From the NCBI RefSeq assembly GCF_027922305.1, contig NZ_BSFK01000013.1, positions 105,972-169,971 of the forward strand: a DNA stretch of 64,000 nucleotides, in the 5' to 3' direction. A program made the translations under genes and the position numbers. Below, in pieces: positions 33,527-45,123 of this stretch. The stretch comes from Methylopila jiangsuensis. GTDB lineage: Bacteria; Pseudomonadota; Alphaproteobacteria; Rhizobiales; Methylopilaceae. Position 1 is the first letter of the stretch. Each line of letters opens with the position of its first letter. The notes below the pieces were generated by a model that worked only from the letters and a program-made list of their open reading frames with translations, did no database searches and was not told the origin of the DNA.

Positions 33527-33574
33527 ATGACGCTGACCGTCGCGACCACGCCCTCCGGTCCCGCGCGCCGCTAG
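33527..33574 (+). CDS. candidate leader peptide, 15 codons
   Basis: Behind a good ribosome binding site (GGAGGG, 6 bases before the ATG) is a short ORF reading MTLTVATTPSGPARR, ending in two CGC arginine codons and TAG. Ten bases after its stop is a perfect hairpin, CGCGCGG (33585-33591) with CCGCGCG (33596-33602). The arrangement resembles a translated leader controlling the downstream ABC exporter, but no terminator T-run is seen and the peptide matches no leader I know. Confidence 0.4.
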   Translation: MTLTVATTPSGPARR

Positions 33575-33584
33575 GCCCGCTTTT

Positions 33585-33602
33585 CGCGCGGACCGCCGCG
33601 CG
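33585..33602 (+). promoter_or_regulatory. hairpin in the ABC exporter leader
   Basis: A perfect 7-base GC stem with a 4-base loop directly after the leader ORF. A second GC palindrome (CGCCGCGGCG, 33703-33712) lies just before the exporter start codon and could cover its ribosome binding site. Function inferred from position. Confidence 0.4.
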
Positions 33603-33727
33603 ACAGCCGTGATCTCCCTGATGTCCATGCGCGCGCCGCCTCCCGCGGCGGACTGCGGCTTTGCGCCGTCGCGCCTTTTCTGACCATTCTTTGGGGCCGG
33701 ACCGCCGCGGCGCGGCCGGAGACCGAC

Positions 33728-35536
33728 ATGTCCTTCCGCTCCGTTTCGTTCCGCGACGCGCCGTTCGCGAAAGTCGTCCGCTTCGTCCTGTCGCACTGGG
33801 CCCGTCAGCCGGCCCGCGTCGCGACGGTGGCGGGCGCGATCGCCCTCGCCACCGTGGCCGACCTCGCCATTCCGCTGTTCGCCGGCCGGCTGATCGACGC
33901 GCTCGCCGTCACGGAGCGCGCCGCAGCCCTTGACGCCGCGCTCTGGGCCTTCGCCGTCATCGTGGCGCTGTCGGGGGCGATCGCCCTGTTTCGCGGCGTC
34001 GCCTTCATGACCGTGATCCCGATGACGCAGATCATCATGCGCGAGGCCTCTGCGGAGGCCTTCGCGCGGGTGCAGCGGCTGTCCACCGACTGGCACGCCA
34101 ACAGCTTCGCCGGCTCCACCGTGCGCAAGATCTCGCGCGGCATGTGGGCCATCGACCAGTTCGACGATCTGGCGCTGATCGCGCTGATGCCGTCGCTGCT
34201 GGTGCTGGTGGGGGCGACCGCCGTGCTCGGCGCGCACTGGCCGATCATGGGGCTCGTCACCTTCGTAGGCTCGGCGCTTTACATCGCGCTCACCGTGAGC
34301 ATCTCGCTGTTCTGGGTCGCGCCCGCGGCGCAGCTCTCCAACGCCTGGGACACGCGGCTCGGCGGCGTCATGGCCGACGCGGTGACCTGCAACGCCGTGG
34401 TCAAGGCCTTCGGCGCCGAGACGCGGGAGGATCGCCGGCTCGGCTGGACGCTCGGCAAATGGAGCCGGCGCACCACCCGCATGTGGAAACGGGGGACCTG
34501 GAACGGCGTCATCCAGAATCTGGTGCTGATGCTGCTGCGCGCGGCGACGCTCGGCGTCGGGGTGTGGCTGTGGTGGGAAGGCCGGGCGACCGCCGGCGAC
34601 ACCGCCTTCGTGCTCACCATGTTCGCCGTCATCCACGGCTATCTCCGGGATGTGGGCATGCATGTCGCCGACCTGCAGCGCGCGGTGAACGACCTGCAGG
34701 AGCTGGTGGAGCTGAACGACGTGCCGATCGGCGTCGAGGATCGTCCGGACGCGCGGCCGCTCGCGGTGACGGAGGGGCGGATCGCGTTCGAGACCGTGAC
34801 GTTCCACTACGCCGGCCACGCCACGCCGCTCTATCGCGACCTGTCGGTGATCATCGCGGCGGGCGAGCGCGTCGGACTCGTCGGACGCTCGGGCTCCGGC
34901 AAGACCACCTTCATCAAGCTGGTCCAGCGGCTCTACGACGCCACCGGCGGCCGGGTCGCCATCGACGGGCAGGACGTGAGCGGGGCGGCGCAGGCGAGCT
35001 TGCGGGCGAACATCGCCATCGTGCCGCAGGAGCCGACGCTGTTTCACCGCTCGCTGGCCGAGAACATTTCCTACGCCCGGCCAGACGCCTCCATGGCGGA
35101 GATCGAGCGGGCGGCGCGGCTCGCCAACGCCCACGACTTCATCGTGGCGCTGCCGAAGGGCTACGCCACGCTGGTGGGCGAGCGCGGCGTGAAGCTCTCC
35201 GGCGGCGAACGCCAGCGGGTCGCCATCGCCCGCGCCTTCCTCGCGGATGCGCCCATCCTCATTCTGGACGAGGCGACCTCAAGCCTTGATTCGGAATCGG
35301 AGGCCGCGATCCAGCAGGCGATCGAGCGGCTGATGGTGGGCCGCACAACCATCGTGGTGGCGCATCGCCTGTCCACCGTGCGCGCTATGGACCGCATCCT
35401 GGTGTTCGACCGCGGCCGCATCATCGAGCAGGGCGCGCACGACGATCTGGTGGCGCGCGAAGGCGGGGCCTATCGCCGCCTGTTCGAGCGGCAGGCGGGC
35501 GAGGGGGCGCGCGAGGCGGAGGTCATCGCGGTGTGA
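33728..35536 (+). CDS. ABC exporter, fused permease-ATPase (half transporter)
   Basis: A 602-residue protein: an N-terminal membrane domain of about six helices (residues 15-320) and a C-terminal ATPase with Walker A GRSGSGKTTF (about residue 391), signature LSGGERQRVAIARAF, Walker B ILILDEATSSLD and the switch histidine VAHRLSTV. It would act as a homodimer exporting lipids, peptides or drugs. Its substrate is not evident. It is preceded by a long leader with a short ORF. Confidence 0.9.
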   Translation: MSFRSVSFRDAPFAKVVRFVLSHWARQPARVATVAGAIALATVADLAIPLFAGRLIDALAVTERAAALDAALWAFAVIVALSGAIALFRGVAFMTVIPMTQIIMREASAEAFARVQRLSTDWHANSFAGSTVRKISRGMWAIDQFDDLALIALMPSLLVLVGATAVLGAHWPIMGLVTFVGSALYIALTVSISLFWVAPAAQLSNAWDTRLGGVMADAVTCNAVVKAFGAETREDRRLGWTLGKWSRRTTRMWKRGTWNGVIQNLVLMLLRAATLGVGVWLWWEGRATAGDTAFVLTMFAVIHGYLRDVGMHVADLQRAVNDLQELVELNDVPIGVEDRPDARPLAVTEGRIAFETVTFHYAGHATPLYRDLSVIIAAGERVGLVGRSGSGKTTFIKLVQRLYDATGGRVAIDGQDVSGAAQASLRANIAIVPQEPTLFHRSLAENISYARPDASMAEIERAARLANAHDFIVALPKGYATLVGERGVKLSGGERQRVAIARAFLADAPILILDEATSSLDSESEAAIQQAIERLMVGRTTIVVAHRLSTVRAMDRILVFDRGRIIEQGAHDDLVAREGGAYRRLFERQAGEGAREAEVIAV

Positions 35537-35551
35537 GGCGAAGGCCGCGCC

Positions 35552-36604
35552 TCAGTCGGCGCGGCCCTTGCGCCAGTAGGCCACCACGTGCTGCCGGTCC
35601 TTCGGCAGCCCCCGCTCGCCGCGCAGGTGCTCGCGCATGGACTGGGCCGCGGCGGACTCGGACGCGGCCCAGACGTAAGGGCTGGCCGCGTTCTCGGGAA
35701 TCGCCGCGGCGCGGACGGCCTCCGCCAGCGTCGGCGCGCCGGCGGCGCGGCTGAGCCAGCGGATCGAGACCTCCGCCGGCGCCGTCAGCGTCTGGCGCTC
35801 GCCGTCGTCCTCGATCTCCAGCAGGGCTTCGCCGCGCGCGTCGGCCGGCAGAGTCTCCAGCATGCGGCCGATGGCGGGCAGGGCGGTCTCGTCGCCCGCG
35901 AACAGGAGCCAGTCGCTTTCGGGCGGCATGCCGCCGCCGCCAGGGCCCACCATGCCGATCAGATCGCCGGCCTTCGCGGCCGCCGCCCAGGCCGCGCCCG
36001 GACCGGGGTCGGCGTGGATCACCGCGTCCACGTCAATCGTGCCGGCGTCCCGGTCGTAGCGGCGGATGGTGTAGACCCGCAGCGCCGGCTTCGGCTCGTT
36101 CTCGGGCCAGGCGATCTTGCCGTCCGGCCCCACCCGCGGCGTAGGCAGTCCATCGGCCTGCGGGATCACCAGACGGACGTGGAACGACTGGTCCGTCATG
36201 AAGCGGCCGATGTCCGGCCCCGTCAGCGTCAGCCGGCGCATATGGGGCGTGATCTCCACGGCGGAGGCCACGGTCAGGCGGCGGTAGTTCGGCGGGGTGG
36301 TGACGTCCGCGCCGTCGCCGCGCCAGACGATGTCGACCTTCTCGCCTTCGGCGAACTCCTCGAGATGCGACGCGGCGCTCAGCTTCAGGAGATACAGGTG
36401 TTCGAGGCTGTCGGTCTCGATCCGCGCCACCGTCGCGCGGCCGGCGCGGCGCAGACGGACCACGCCGATCGGCAGCGTCACGTCCCAGGCGTCGGACTCG
36501 CGGCGCACGTCCGCGCCGTGCTCGATCAGATGTTCGCACAGCGGGTCGAGCACGGCCACGGGATCGGCCAGTTCGAATTCGGCTTCGGCGACCAGTCTGT
36601 TCAC
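35552..36604 (-). CDS. siderophore-interacting protein with N-terminal DUF2218 domain
   Basis: A 350-residue cytoplasmic flavoprotein. Residues 1-95 look like DUF2218 (EHLIEHGADVRRESDAWDVT, ATVARIETDSLEHLYLLKLS). From about 105 comes the FAD-binding barrel of the ViuB/SIP ferric-siderophore reductase family (YRRLTVASAVEITPHMRRLT, ALRVYTIRRYD), then the SIP domain with LIGMVGPGG, LLFAGDETALPAIGRMLE and YVWAASESAAAQSMREHL. It probably reduces imported ferric siderophores. A dyad near 36701 may be its operator. Confidence 0.85.
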   Translation of the reverse strand: MNRLVAEAEFELADPVAVLDPLCEHLIEHGADVRRESDAWDVTLPIGVVRLRRAGRATVARIETDSLEHLYLLKLSAASHLEEFAEGEKVDIVWRGDGADVTTPPNYRRLTVASAVEITPHMRRLTLTGPDIGRFMTDQSFHVRLVIPQADGLPTPRVGPDGKIAWPENEPKPALRVYTIRRYDRDAGTIDVDAVIHADPGPGAAWAAAAKAGDLIGMVGPGGGGMPPESDWLLFAGDETALPAIGRMLETLPADARGEALLEIEDDGERQTLTAPAEVSIRWLSRAAGAPTLAEAVRAAAIPENAASPYVWAASESAAAQSMREHLRGERGLPKDRQHVVAYWRKGRAD

Positions 36605-36700
36605 GGCGCTTCTCCGGAGGCGATGCGTGGGCGGCGACGCCCGCCGCTCGCCTCGTGGCTTCGGCCATAAGGCAGGCCGGCGTCAAGGGTGGCCGAGCAG

Positions 36701-36717
36701 ATCGTAATTATAACGAT
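36701..36717. promoter_or_regulatory. inverted repeat upstream of the siderophore-interacting protein gene
   Basis: ATCGTAATTATAACGAT is a 5-7-5 inverted repeat with an AT-rich centre, in the gap about 100 bases upstream of the gene and downstream of ispA. Iron-responsive operators (Fur, Irr, RirA targets) are AT-rich dyads like this, but the match to a given one is not clear. Confidence 0.4.
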
Positions 36718-36754
36718 TTCAATGTCTTGAGGCCGTCGCGACGCCGCGTTTCCG

Positions 36755-37684
36755 TCAGCGGCTCCGTTCGGCGACGAAGCGCGCGGTCGCCTGCAACTCC
36801 GCCGCGCGCAGCCCGAATGGCGTCAGCGCCTCCACGGCGGCGTCGACGAGGGCCGCGAGCCGCGCCCGCGCGCCCTCCGGCCCCAGCAGGCCGACCAGCG
36901 TCGCCTTTCCGGCCTCGGCGTCCTTGCCGGTGGCCTTGCCGACCGCGGCCTCCGAGCCTTCCGCGTCGAGCAGGTCGTCCGCCACCTGGAACGCCGCGCC
37001 GAGCGCCGACGCATAGGCGCTGAGCGCCGCGCGCTCGTCAGCGGCGGCGCCGGCGAGCTCCGCCGCCATGGCGATGGGCGCCGCGATCAGAGCTCCGGTC
37101 TTCATGGACTGCATCCGCAGCACCGCGGTCTCGTCCTGGGCGTGCGCCACGCCGTCCGAGAACCGGCCTTCCGCGGCGAGGTCGAGCATCTGTCCGCCCA
37201 CCATGCCGCCGAGACCGGCGGCGCGCGCGAGAGCCGTCACCAGAGCGATGCGCACGCCGGCGTCCGGATGGGTGGCGGGGTCGGCCAGCAGGTCGAAGGC
37301 GAGCGTCAGCAGCGCATCGCCGGCGAGAATGGCGGTGGCCTCGTCATAGGCGCGGTGCAGGGTCGGCCGCCCGCGGCGCAGCGCGTCGTCGTCCATGGAA
37401 GGCAGATCGTCGTGGATCAGGCTGTAGCCGTGCACGCACTCCACCGCGAGGCCGGCGCGCAGCGACCGCACCGGATCGACCGCCAGCAGCGCCCCGGTCA
37501 TCACCGCGAGCGCCGGCCGAAGCCGCTTGCCGCCGCCGAGCATGGCGTAGCGCATGGCGTCCAGCAGGCGCGCCGGGCGGGCGATTTCGCCGGGGCCGGG
37601 TTCGCCGCTAAGCACGCCGTCGAGCGCGGTCTCGACCGCGGCGGCCACGGCCGACAGCCGGGCTTCGAGGGTGGGCGCGTCCAT
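36755..37684 (-). CDS. ispA: farnesyl diphosphate synthase / short-chain polyprenyl synthase
   Basis: Condenses IPP with DMAPP and GPP to farnesyl diphosphate. The 309-residue protein has the two aspartate-rich motifs, DDLPSMDDDALRRGRPT (first, with the DDx4D form of bacterial FPP synthases) and FQVADDLLD (second), and GKRLRPALAVMTG. The bulky residues before the first motif (VHGYSLIHDD) agree with a short-chain product. It is divergent from mtgA and stands alone. Confidence 0.9.
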   Translation of the reverse strand: MDAPTLEARLSAVAAAVETALDGVLSGEPGPGEIARPARLLDAMRYAMLGGGKRLRPALAVMTGALLAVDPVRSLRAGLAVECVHGYSLIHDDLPSMDDDALRRGRPTLHRAYDEATAILAGDALLTLAFDLLADPATHPDAGVRIALVTALARAAGLGGMVGGQMLDLAAEGRFSDGVAHAQDETAVLRMQSMKTGALIAAPIAMAAELAGAAADERAALSAYASALGAAFQVADDLLDAEGSEAAVGKATGKDAEAGKATLVGLLGPEGARARLAALVDAAVEALTPFGLRAAELQATARFVAERSR

Positions 37685-37828
37685 GCTCGGGTCTCCTGAC
37701 GGGGCCCTCTGGCCGTGCCCGAGGCGGTCGCGCCCGTCAAGTCGGCGTCATCGGGAGCCGCCCCGCGTGGCGTCCTGCGCGCGGCCTCTGCTAAGGTGCC
37801 GGCCGTGACCGAGACAGCGGACGCGCCC

Positions 37829-38539
37829 ATGTCGTCTTCCTTCGGCGGGCCGTCGTCGCGCACGGGCCGTTTCGGCTTAGCGCGTCTCGCGCTGTGGGTC
37901 CTTGCGGCGATGGTCGCCGCGCCGCTGGCGCTGACCCTCGTCTACGCCGTGATCCCGCCGCCCTCCACCTTGATGATCGGGCGCTGGCTGACGCTGCAGC
38001 CTGTCAGCCGCACATGGGTTCCGCTCGACCGCATGTCGCCGCACCTGCCCCGCGCGGTGGTGGTGTCCGAGGACGCGCAGTTCTGCCGCCACCACGGCGT
38101 GGACTGGGGCGCGGTCCGGCTGGTGCTGGATCAGGGCGGGGAGGGGGGGCCGTCGCGCGGCGCCTCCACCATCACCATGCAGGTGGCGAAGAATCTCTTT
38201 CTCTGGCAGGGCGCGCCGTATCTGCGCAAACCGCTGGAGATCGCGCTCGCCCACTGGATCGAACTGGTCTGGTCCAAGCGGCGGATCATGGAGGTCTATC
38301 TCAACATCGCGGAATGGGGGCCGGACGGCGTGTTCGGCGCCGAGGCGGGCGCGCGCCGGGCCTTCCGCAAGGGCGCCGGGGCGCTGTCGGCGCGCGAGTC
38401 GGCCATCATGGCGGCGGCGCTGCCGAATCCGGTGACCCGGGACGCCCGCAAGCCCGGACGGAGGGCGGCGGCCCATGCGGGCGTGATCCTGCGGCGCATG
38501 CGCGGGGCCGCGGTTTTGACGGGCTGTCTGGGGCCGTGA
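37829..38539 (+). CDS. mtgA: monofunctional biosynthetic peptidoglycan transglycosylase
   Basis: Polymerises lipid II into glycan strands. A membrane anchor ([20 protein letters not shown]) is followed by a GT51 domain: [17 protein letters not shown] with the catalytic Glu, [32 protein letters not shown] and the later [18 protein letters not shown]. No transpeptidase domain follows. The start is uncertain: ATG 37829 (236 residues) is given, but GTG at 37805 or 37715 is possible, none with a strong ribosome binding site. Confidence 0.88.
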   Translation: MSSSFGGPSSRTGRFGLARLALWVLAAMVAAPLALTLVYAVIPPPSTLMIGRWLTLQPVSRTWVPLDRMSPHLPRAVVVSEDAQFCRHHGVDWGAVRLVLDQGGEGGPSRGASTITMQVAKNLFLWQGAPYLRKPLEIALAHWIELVWSKRRIMEVYLNIAEWGPDGVFGAEAGARRAFRKGAGALSARESAIMAAALPNPVTRDARKPGRRAAAHAGVILRRMRGAAVLTGCLGP

Positions 38540-38675
38540 CGCGCTGAACCGAATTGCGCTGGATTTTTCGGGTCGATGCCTCTATAAGCCCACGCTTGAC
38601 GGAGGGCGGCGACGTTCTCCCAAATCCTTTTGCGCGCGCGTGAGCGCTGCGGCCCGATCCGACGGAGTTTTTGAC

Positions 38676-38858
38676 ATGGCCGTTCCGAAGCGAAAGACCT
38701 CCCCGATGAAGCGCGGCCACCGCCGTTCGGCCGACGCGCTCAAGGCCCCGACCTATGTCGAGGACAAGGACTCCGGCGAGCTGCGCCGCCCGCACCATGT
38801 GGATCTGAAGACCGGCATGTACCGCGGCCGCCAGATCCTGACGCCGAAGGAGGCGTGA
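38676..38858 (+). CDS. rpmF: 50S ribosomal protein L32
   Basis: A 60-residue basic protein, [20 protein letters not shown] at the N-terminus, the L32 signature, ending ILTPKEA. It lacks zinc-binding cysteines, as in most alphaproteobacterial L32. The start at 38676 is fixed by the family. It is preceded by an AT-rich stretch with TATAAG (38583-38588) and followed by a strong terminator; plsX or fabH does not follow. Confidence 0.94.
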   Translation: MAVPKRKTSPMKRGHRRSADALKAPTYVEDKDSGELRRPHHVDLKTGMYRGRQILTPKEA

Positions 38859-38921
38859 TCCGCTAAGGTCGCCTGAGGCGGCCGCGGATCACCACAGAGA
38901 TACAGCGTCCCATCAGGGCGC

Positions 38922-38980
38922 GAACGACGACGGGCCGGTCCTTTCGAGGGCCGGCCCGTCGTCGTTCACGCCCCCTTTTT
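38922..38980 (+). terminator. rpmF terminator
   Basis: A near-perfect 20-base stem: GAACGACGACGGGCCGGTCC (38922-38941) with its complement at 38948-38967, one G-T or mismatch near the loop, loop TTTCGA, then CCCCCTTTTT (38971-38980). Confidence 0.9.
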
Positions 38981-39128
38981 GCGCATCGCTCCTCGCCGTT
39001 CTTTCCCATGCGTCCTCATTAAGGAATTTAATCCTTGATGGGGCGGGGATGCCCTGATATTCTCTTTTTGTTCTCAACAAGAGAGAGGCCCGGCGCCGCT
39101 TGGCTCCGGGGGCGTCAGGGAGACAGCG

Positions 39129-39725
39129 ATGACGACGCTCGAAATCCAGCGCCGGCTGCAGGCGCTCGGGTTTGATCCGGGGCCGCTCGACGGCCGCTCC
39201 GGCCCGCGCACCGAGTCCGCGATCCGTCTGTTTCAGACCGCGCGCGGACTCAGTGTCGACGGCGTCGCAGGGCCGAACACCCGCGCGGCGCTGGAGGCGG
39301 CCGACGCCCCGGCTTCCGCCTCCAAAGTCCGTCTGGATGCGCGTTCGGAGCGCAACCTCGCCGGCGTGCATCCGGATCTGGTCAGGGTCGTCCATCGCGC
39401 CGCGGCCATCGCGGGCGTCGCCTTCACCGTGACGGAAGGCGCCCGGACGCTCGCGCGCCAGAAGCGGCTGGTGGCGTCCGGCGCCAGCCAGACGCTGCGC
39501 TCCCGGCACATTCCGGGCGGCGGCCTCAATCTCGCCCATGCGGTCGATCTCGCGGCCAAGGTGGGCGGCGCGATCCGCTGGGACTGGCCGCTCTACGAGC
39601 GCCTCGCCGCCGCCATGAAACAGGCGGCGCAGGACGAAGACGTGCCGCTCGAATGGGGCGGCGACTGGTCAAGTTTCAAAGACGGCCCCCACTTCCAGCT
39701 GCCCTGGGCCCGCTATCCGGCCTGA
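39129..39725 (+). CDS. endolysin-like: peptidoglycan-binding domain plus M15 peptidase
   Basis: A 198-residue protein without signal peptide. Residues 3-58 are a PG_binding_1 domain (IQRRLQALGFDPGPLDGRSG, FQTARGLSVDGVAGPNTRAAL). The rest is an M15-type metallopeptidase with likely zinc ligands in RSRHIPGG, LAHAVDLA and DGPHFQL, and the WGGDWSSFKDGPHF signature of phage L-Ala-D-Glu or D-Ala peptidases. The absence of a signal peptide fits a holin-dependent phage lysin, and the next gene encodes a protein with one membrane segment. No other phage genes are present. Confidence 0.82.
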   Translation: MTTLEIQRRLQALGFDPGPLDGRSGPRTESAIRLFQTARGLSVDGVAGPNTRAALEAADAPASASKVRLDARSERNLAGVHPDLVRVVHRAAAIAGVAFTVTEGARTLARQKRLVASGASQTLRSRHIPGGGLNLAHAVDLAAKVGGAIRWDWPLYERLAAAMKQAAQDEDVPLEWGGDWSSFKDGPHFQLPWARYPA

Positions 39726-39784
39726 TCCGGTTGTCGCCATTCCGTCTGAAATCAGCGCAAGGGAAGCGCCCAAGGAGCTCGCGT

Positions 39785-40201
39785 ATGGACCTGCTGATCG
39801 AGATCTGGGCCGGCCTGAGGCCCCATGTGGTTGAGGCGGCGGTGGCCGTCGGCGCTGCGCTTCTGACGCTGGTGGCGGCCCGAGCGTTGGAGGCGCTGAA
39901 CGCCGCTCGCGACCGGGATCTGGCGCTAAGCCTGTACCGGACGCTCGAGAACGGGCTGAAGGCCATCATCGCGCGCCGCGCCCTGGGCGGCGGGGCGGTG
40001 GAGGCGAAGGAGGCCGCGGACATCGTCGCGGAGACGGTGGACTTCGCGAAAGCCAACAACGCCCGCGCGGTCCGCAAGCTGAAGCAGACCGATGCGGCGC
40101 TGCGGGAGAAGGCGATGGCGCGGCTGCCGGAGGCGCGGGCCGCCATCCTCTCGGCGGTGCAGGTCGCGGGCCGGAGGGGCGAGGGCGGCGCCTCCGCCTG
40201 A
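39785..40201 (+). CDS. single-span membrane protein, holin-like
   Basis: A 138-residue protein with AAGGAG 7 bases before the ATG. It begins MDLLIEIWAGLRPHVVEAAV and has one hydrophobic helix (VVEAAVAVGAALLTLVAARA), then a charged, helical cytoplasmic part with ALNAARDRDLALSLYRTLEN and a tail with many Lys and Arg. This architecture resembles LLH-type phage holins. It sits 59 bases after the endolysin-like gene. An unrelated small membrane protein is possible. Confidence 0.55.
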   Translation: MDLLIEIWAGLRPHVVEAAVAVGAALLTLVAARALEALNAARDRDLALSLYRTLENGLKAIIARRALGGGAVEAKEAADIVAETVDFAKANNARAVRKLKQTDAALREKAMARLPEARAAILSAVQVAGRRGEGGASA

Positions 40202-40331
40202 TCTTCAGACGACGATGCCGGCATGGGCTCTCGCCGTCGTCGTCGTCCTTCGGTTTAATGGACGCGCTGCGCTGCGGCGCCTAAAAGCGTTCGTGAGTTC
40301 ACGCCCCTGCGGTTCCGGGAGCCCTCCCTCG

Positions 40332-42350
<2,019 letters not shown>

Positions 42351-42423
42351 ACGCGGGCTTCCGGCGCCGCTCCCGCGGGTGATGAAACCTCGGAGATGTC
42401 GCCGAAGCGCGCTCCAGATGCTC

Positions 42424-42456
42424 CCGTCATGCCCGCGCGTTGCGCGGGCATGACGG
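42424..42456. repeat. palindromic repeat, short form
   Basis: CCGTCATGCCCGCGC and GCGCGGGCATGACGG form a perfect 15-base stem with a GTT loop. It is a fused version of the outer ends of the compound repeat seen elsewhere in the window. Confidence 0.85.
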
Positions 42457-42487
42457 TCGGTTGAGCGTCCCGGACACATTCTGAAAC

Positions 42488-42524
42488 GACGAAGGGCGCG
42501 GCCATGGAGGTCGCGCCCTTCGTC
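42488..42524. terminator. pccA terminator, possibly bidirectional
   Basis: GACGAAGGGCGCG (42488-42500) pairs perfectly with CGCGCCCTTCGTC (42512-42524), followed by TGTTTC on the plus strand. It lies between the convergent pccA and ldtR genes. Confidence 0.8.
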
Positions 42525-42565
42525 TGTTTCGACAGGATGAGAAGTTTTTGAGTCTTGGCCGGCGG

Positions 42566-43102
42566 TCAGAGCCGGAAGCGGATCTGGTCGGTCCAGAAGC
42601 GCTCGAGGCGGACCAGCGCCACGTTCAGGGTGCGGAAGTCCTCCGCGTTCACGCCGCCCACCTGCTCGATGGTGCGGATGTGCTTGGCGTAGAGCTCCTC
42701 CACGATGTTGTGGATCTCGCGGCCCTGCTCGGTCAGGCTGATGCGCACCGAGCGGCGGTCCATGCGGGAGCGCTGGTGGTGCAGGAAGCCCATCTCCACC
42801 AGCTTCTTCAGGTTGTACGAGACGTTGGAGCCGAGATAGTAGCCGCGGGTGCGCAGCTCGCCGGCGGTCAGTTCGCTGTCGCCGATGTTGTACAGCAGAA
42901 GCGCCTGGACGCTGTTGATGTCGGAACGGCCGCGACGGTCGAACTCGTCCTTGATGACGTCGAGCAGGCGGCGGTGCAGGCGCTCCACCAGCGTGAGAGC
43001 TTCGAGATAAAGCGGGCGGACCTCGACCTGGCGAGGATCGGCGGCGGGCTTTTCCGTGCTGCGCGCAACGTTCTTCATGTCTGACGCCTTCCCGTATGCC
43101 AT
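42566..43102 (-). CDS. ldtR: MarR-family regulator, LdtR-like
   Basis: A 178-residue winged-helix protein (or 170 from the ATG at 43078). The sequence RPLYLEALTLVERLHRRLLD, RSDINSVQALLLYNIGDSEL, TRGYYLGSNVSYNLKKLVEM and the wing RSRMDRRSVRISLTEQGREI is strongly conserved in alphaproteobacteria and matches LdtR, known in Liberibacter and Sinorhizobium to control an L,D-transpeptidase gene and stress tolerance. The upstream 240 bases are AT-rich with repeated TGAAAAT motifs. No transpeptidase gene is in the window, so the named function rests on family likeness. Confidence 0.75.
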   Translation of the reverse strand: MAYGKASDMKNVARSTEKPAADPRQVEVRPLYLEALTLVERLHRRLLDVIKDEFDRRGRSDINSVQALLLYNIGDSELTAGELRTRGYYLGSNVSYNLKKLVEMGFLHHQRSRMDRRSVRISLTEQGREIHNIVEELYAKHIRTIEQVGGVNAEDFRTLNVALVRLERFWTDQIRFRL

Positions 43103-43141
43103 TTGATCTTGGAACGTCGTCCTGTCCCGCGTTCCTTGATC

Positions 43142-43274
43142 TGAAAATAGGTCGGGGGAGATGAAAATGCGTTTAAGTGACGTGCTGAAAATTCTATTTA
43201 GTTTTCAAGCTCAATGAAACGTTGCTGGGCTTCGTCAACAAGTGGTTACGCAGGTTTGCGTAAATCGATTTTCA
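43142..43274. promoter_or_regulatory. AT-rich ldtR control region with repeated TGAAAAT
   Basis: TGAAAAT occurs at 43142, 43162 and 43186 on the plus strand, and in inverted form (ATTTTCA) at 43268. The spacings of 20 and 24 bases are near two helix turns. GAAAA and TTTTC also form a 5-10-5 dyad at 43187-43206. This could be an array of binding sites for LdtR or another regulator. Confidence 0.4.
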
Positions 43275-43343
43275 TTTGTCCTGACGAAATCCGAATTCAC
43301 GCCGTGTTCATCGTTAAACGACTGTAAGCGCCCGCCGGGCTGC

Positions 43344-43772
43344 TCAGTCCTCCTCGCGCTTGGCCTTCAGCGACAGCGCCAGATAGACCGCCATGGCGAG
43401 CGCCCAGACCGGCGTCACGAGGAGGTTGAGAGCGCCGGAGGGGACGAGGGCCGAGAACATCAGCTGCGCCGAGGCGGCGCACAGCCAGATCACCACGCCC
43501 CAGGCGGCCGCGAGCCACAGGCCGACCGCGGCCACCGGATCGGCCACCGCGAAGAACACCGCGCCGATGCGCTGCACCAGCGGCCCGTCCGGGAACGGGG
43601 TCGGGCCGAGGCCGAGCAGCAGCGCCCAGTGGTAGAGCCCCTTCGCCAGCTCCAGCACCGCGAGCGCGCGCAGCAGCAGCGTCAGGCGCCACGTCCACGG
43701 GCGGGCGTAGCGGTCGCCGCGCAGGCGGTTGTCCCGCAGCGCGATCGGGGCGAGATCGTCCGGGTTGCTCAC
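43344..43772 (-). CDS. small polytopic membrane protein, possibly DUF6163
   Basis: Started at GTG 43772 it has 142 residues and about four hydrophobic helices (TLLLRALAVLELAKGLYHWA, IGAVFFAVADPVAAVGLWLA, GVVIWLCAASAQLMFS, LLVTPVWALAMAVYLALSL). The N-terminal part is short and polar; the tail is KAKREED. It lies between ldtR and the divergent hemB and resembles small membrane proteins found beside these genes in Hyphomicrobiales. The function is unknown. The start is uncertain because no strong ribosome binding site is visible; the frame extends to 43892. Confidence 0.6.
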   Translation of the reverse strand: MSNPDDLAPIALRDNRLRGDRYARPWTWRLTLLLRALAVLELAKGLYHWALLLGLGPTPFPDGPLVQRIGAVFFAVADPVAAVGLWLAAAWGVVIWLCAASAQLMFSALVPSGALNLLVTPVWALAMAVYLALSLKAKREED

Positions 43773-43968
43773 GCCGTGCGGGTCCGGGAGCTGAGGGCGG
43801 CGGGCGTCCGTGCGGCGGTCATCCGTGCGGTCATGGGGGCGTTCCTGTCGGGCGGGCCGCCCGCTTGTCGCCCGTTCGCGTCCGAAGCGCAAACGGAGGC
43901 GTCCATGACGAATTCATGTCCCTGACATGCCTCTCGGCTCTCTCGGGCGCCCGGCGGAGGTGCTATAG

Positions 43969-45078
<1,110 letters not shown>

Positions 45079-45123
45079 GCCGGCCGCCGGGCGGGGCGAC
45101 GTGCGGGGCGGGAGGCCTACCTC

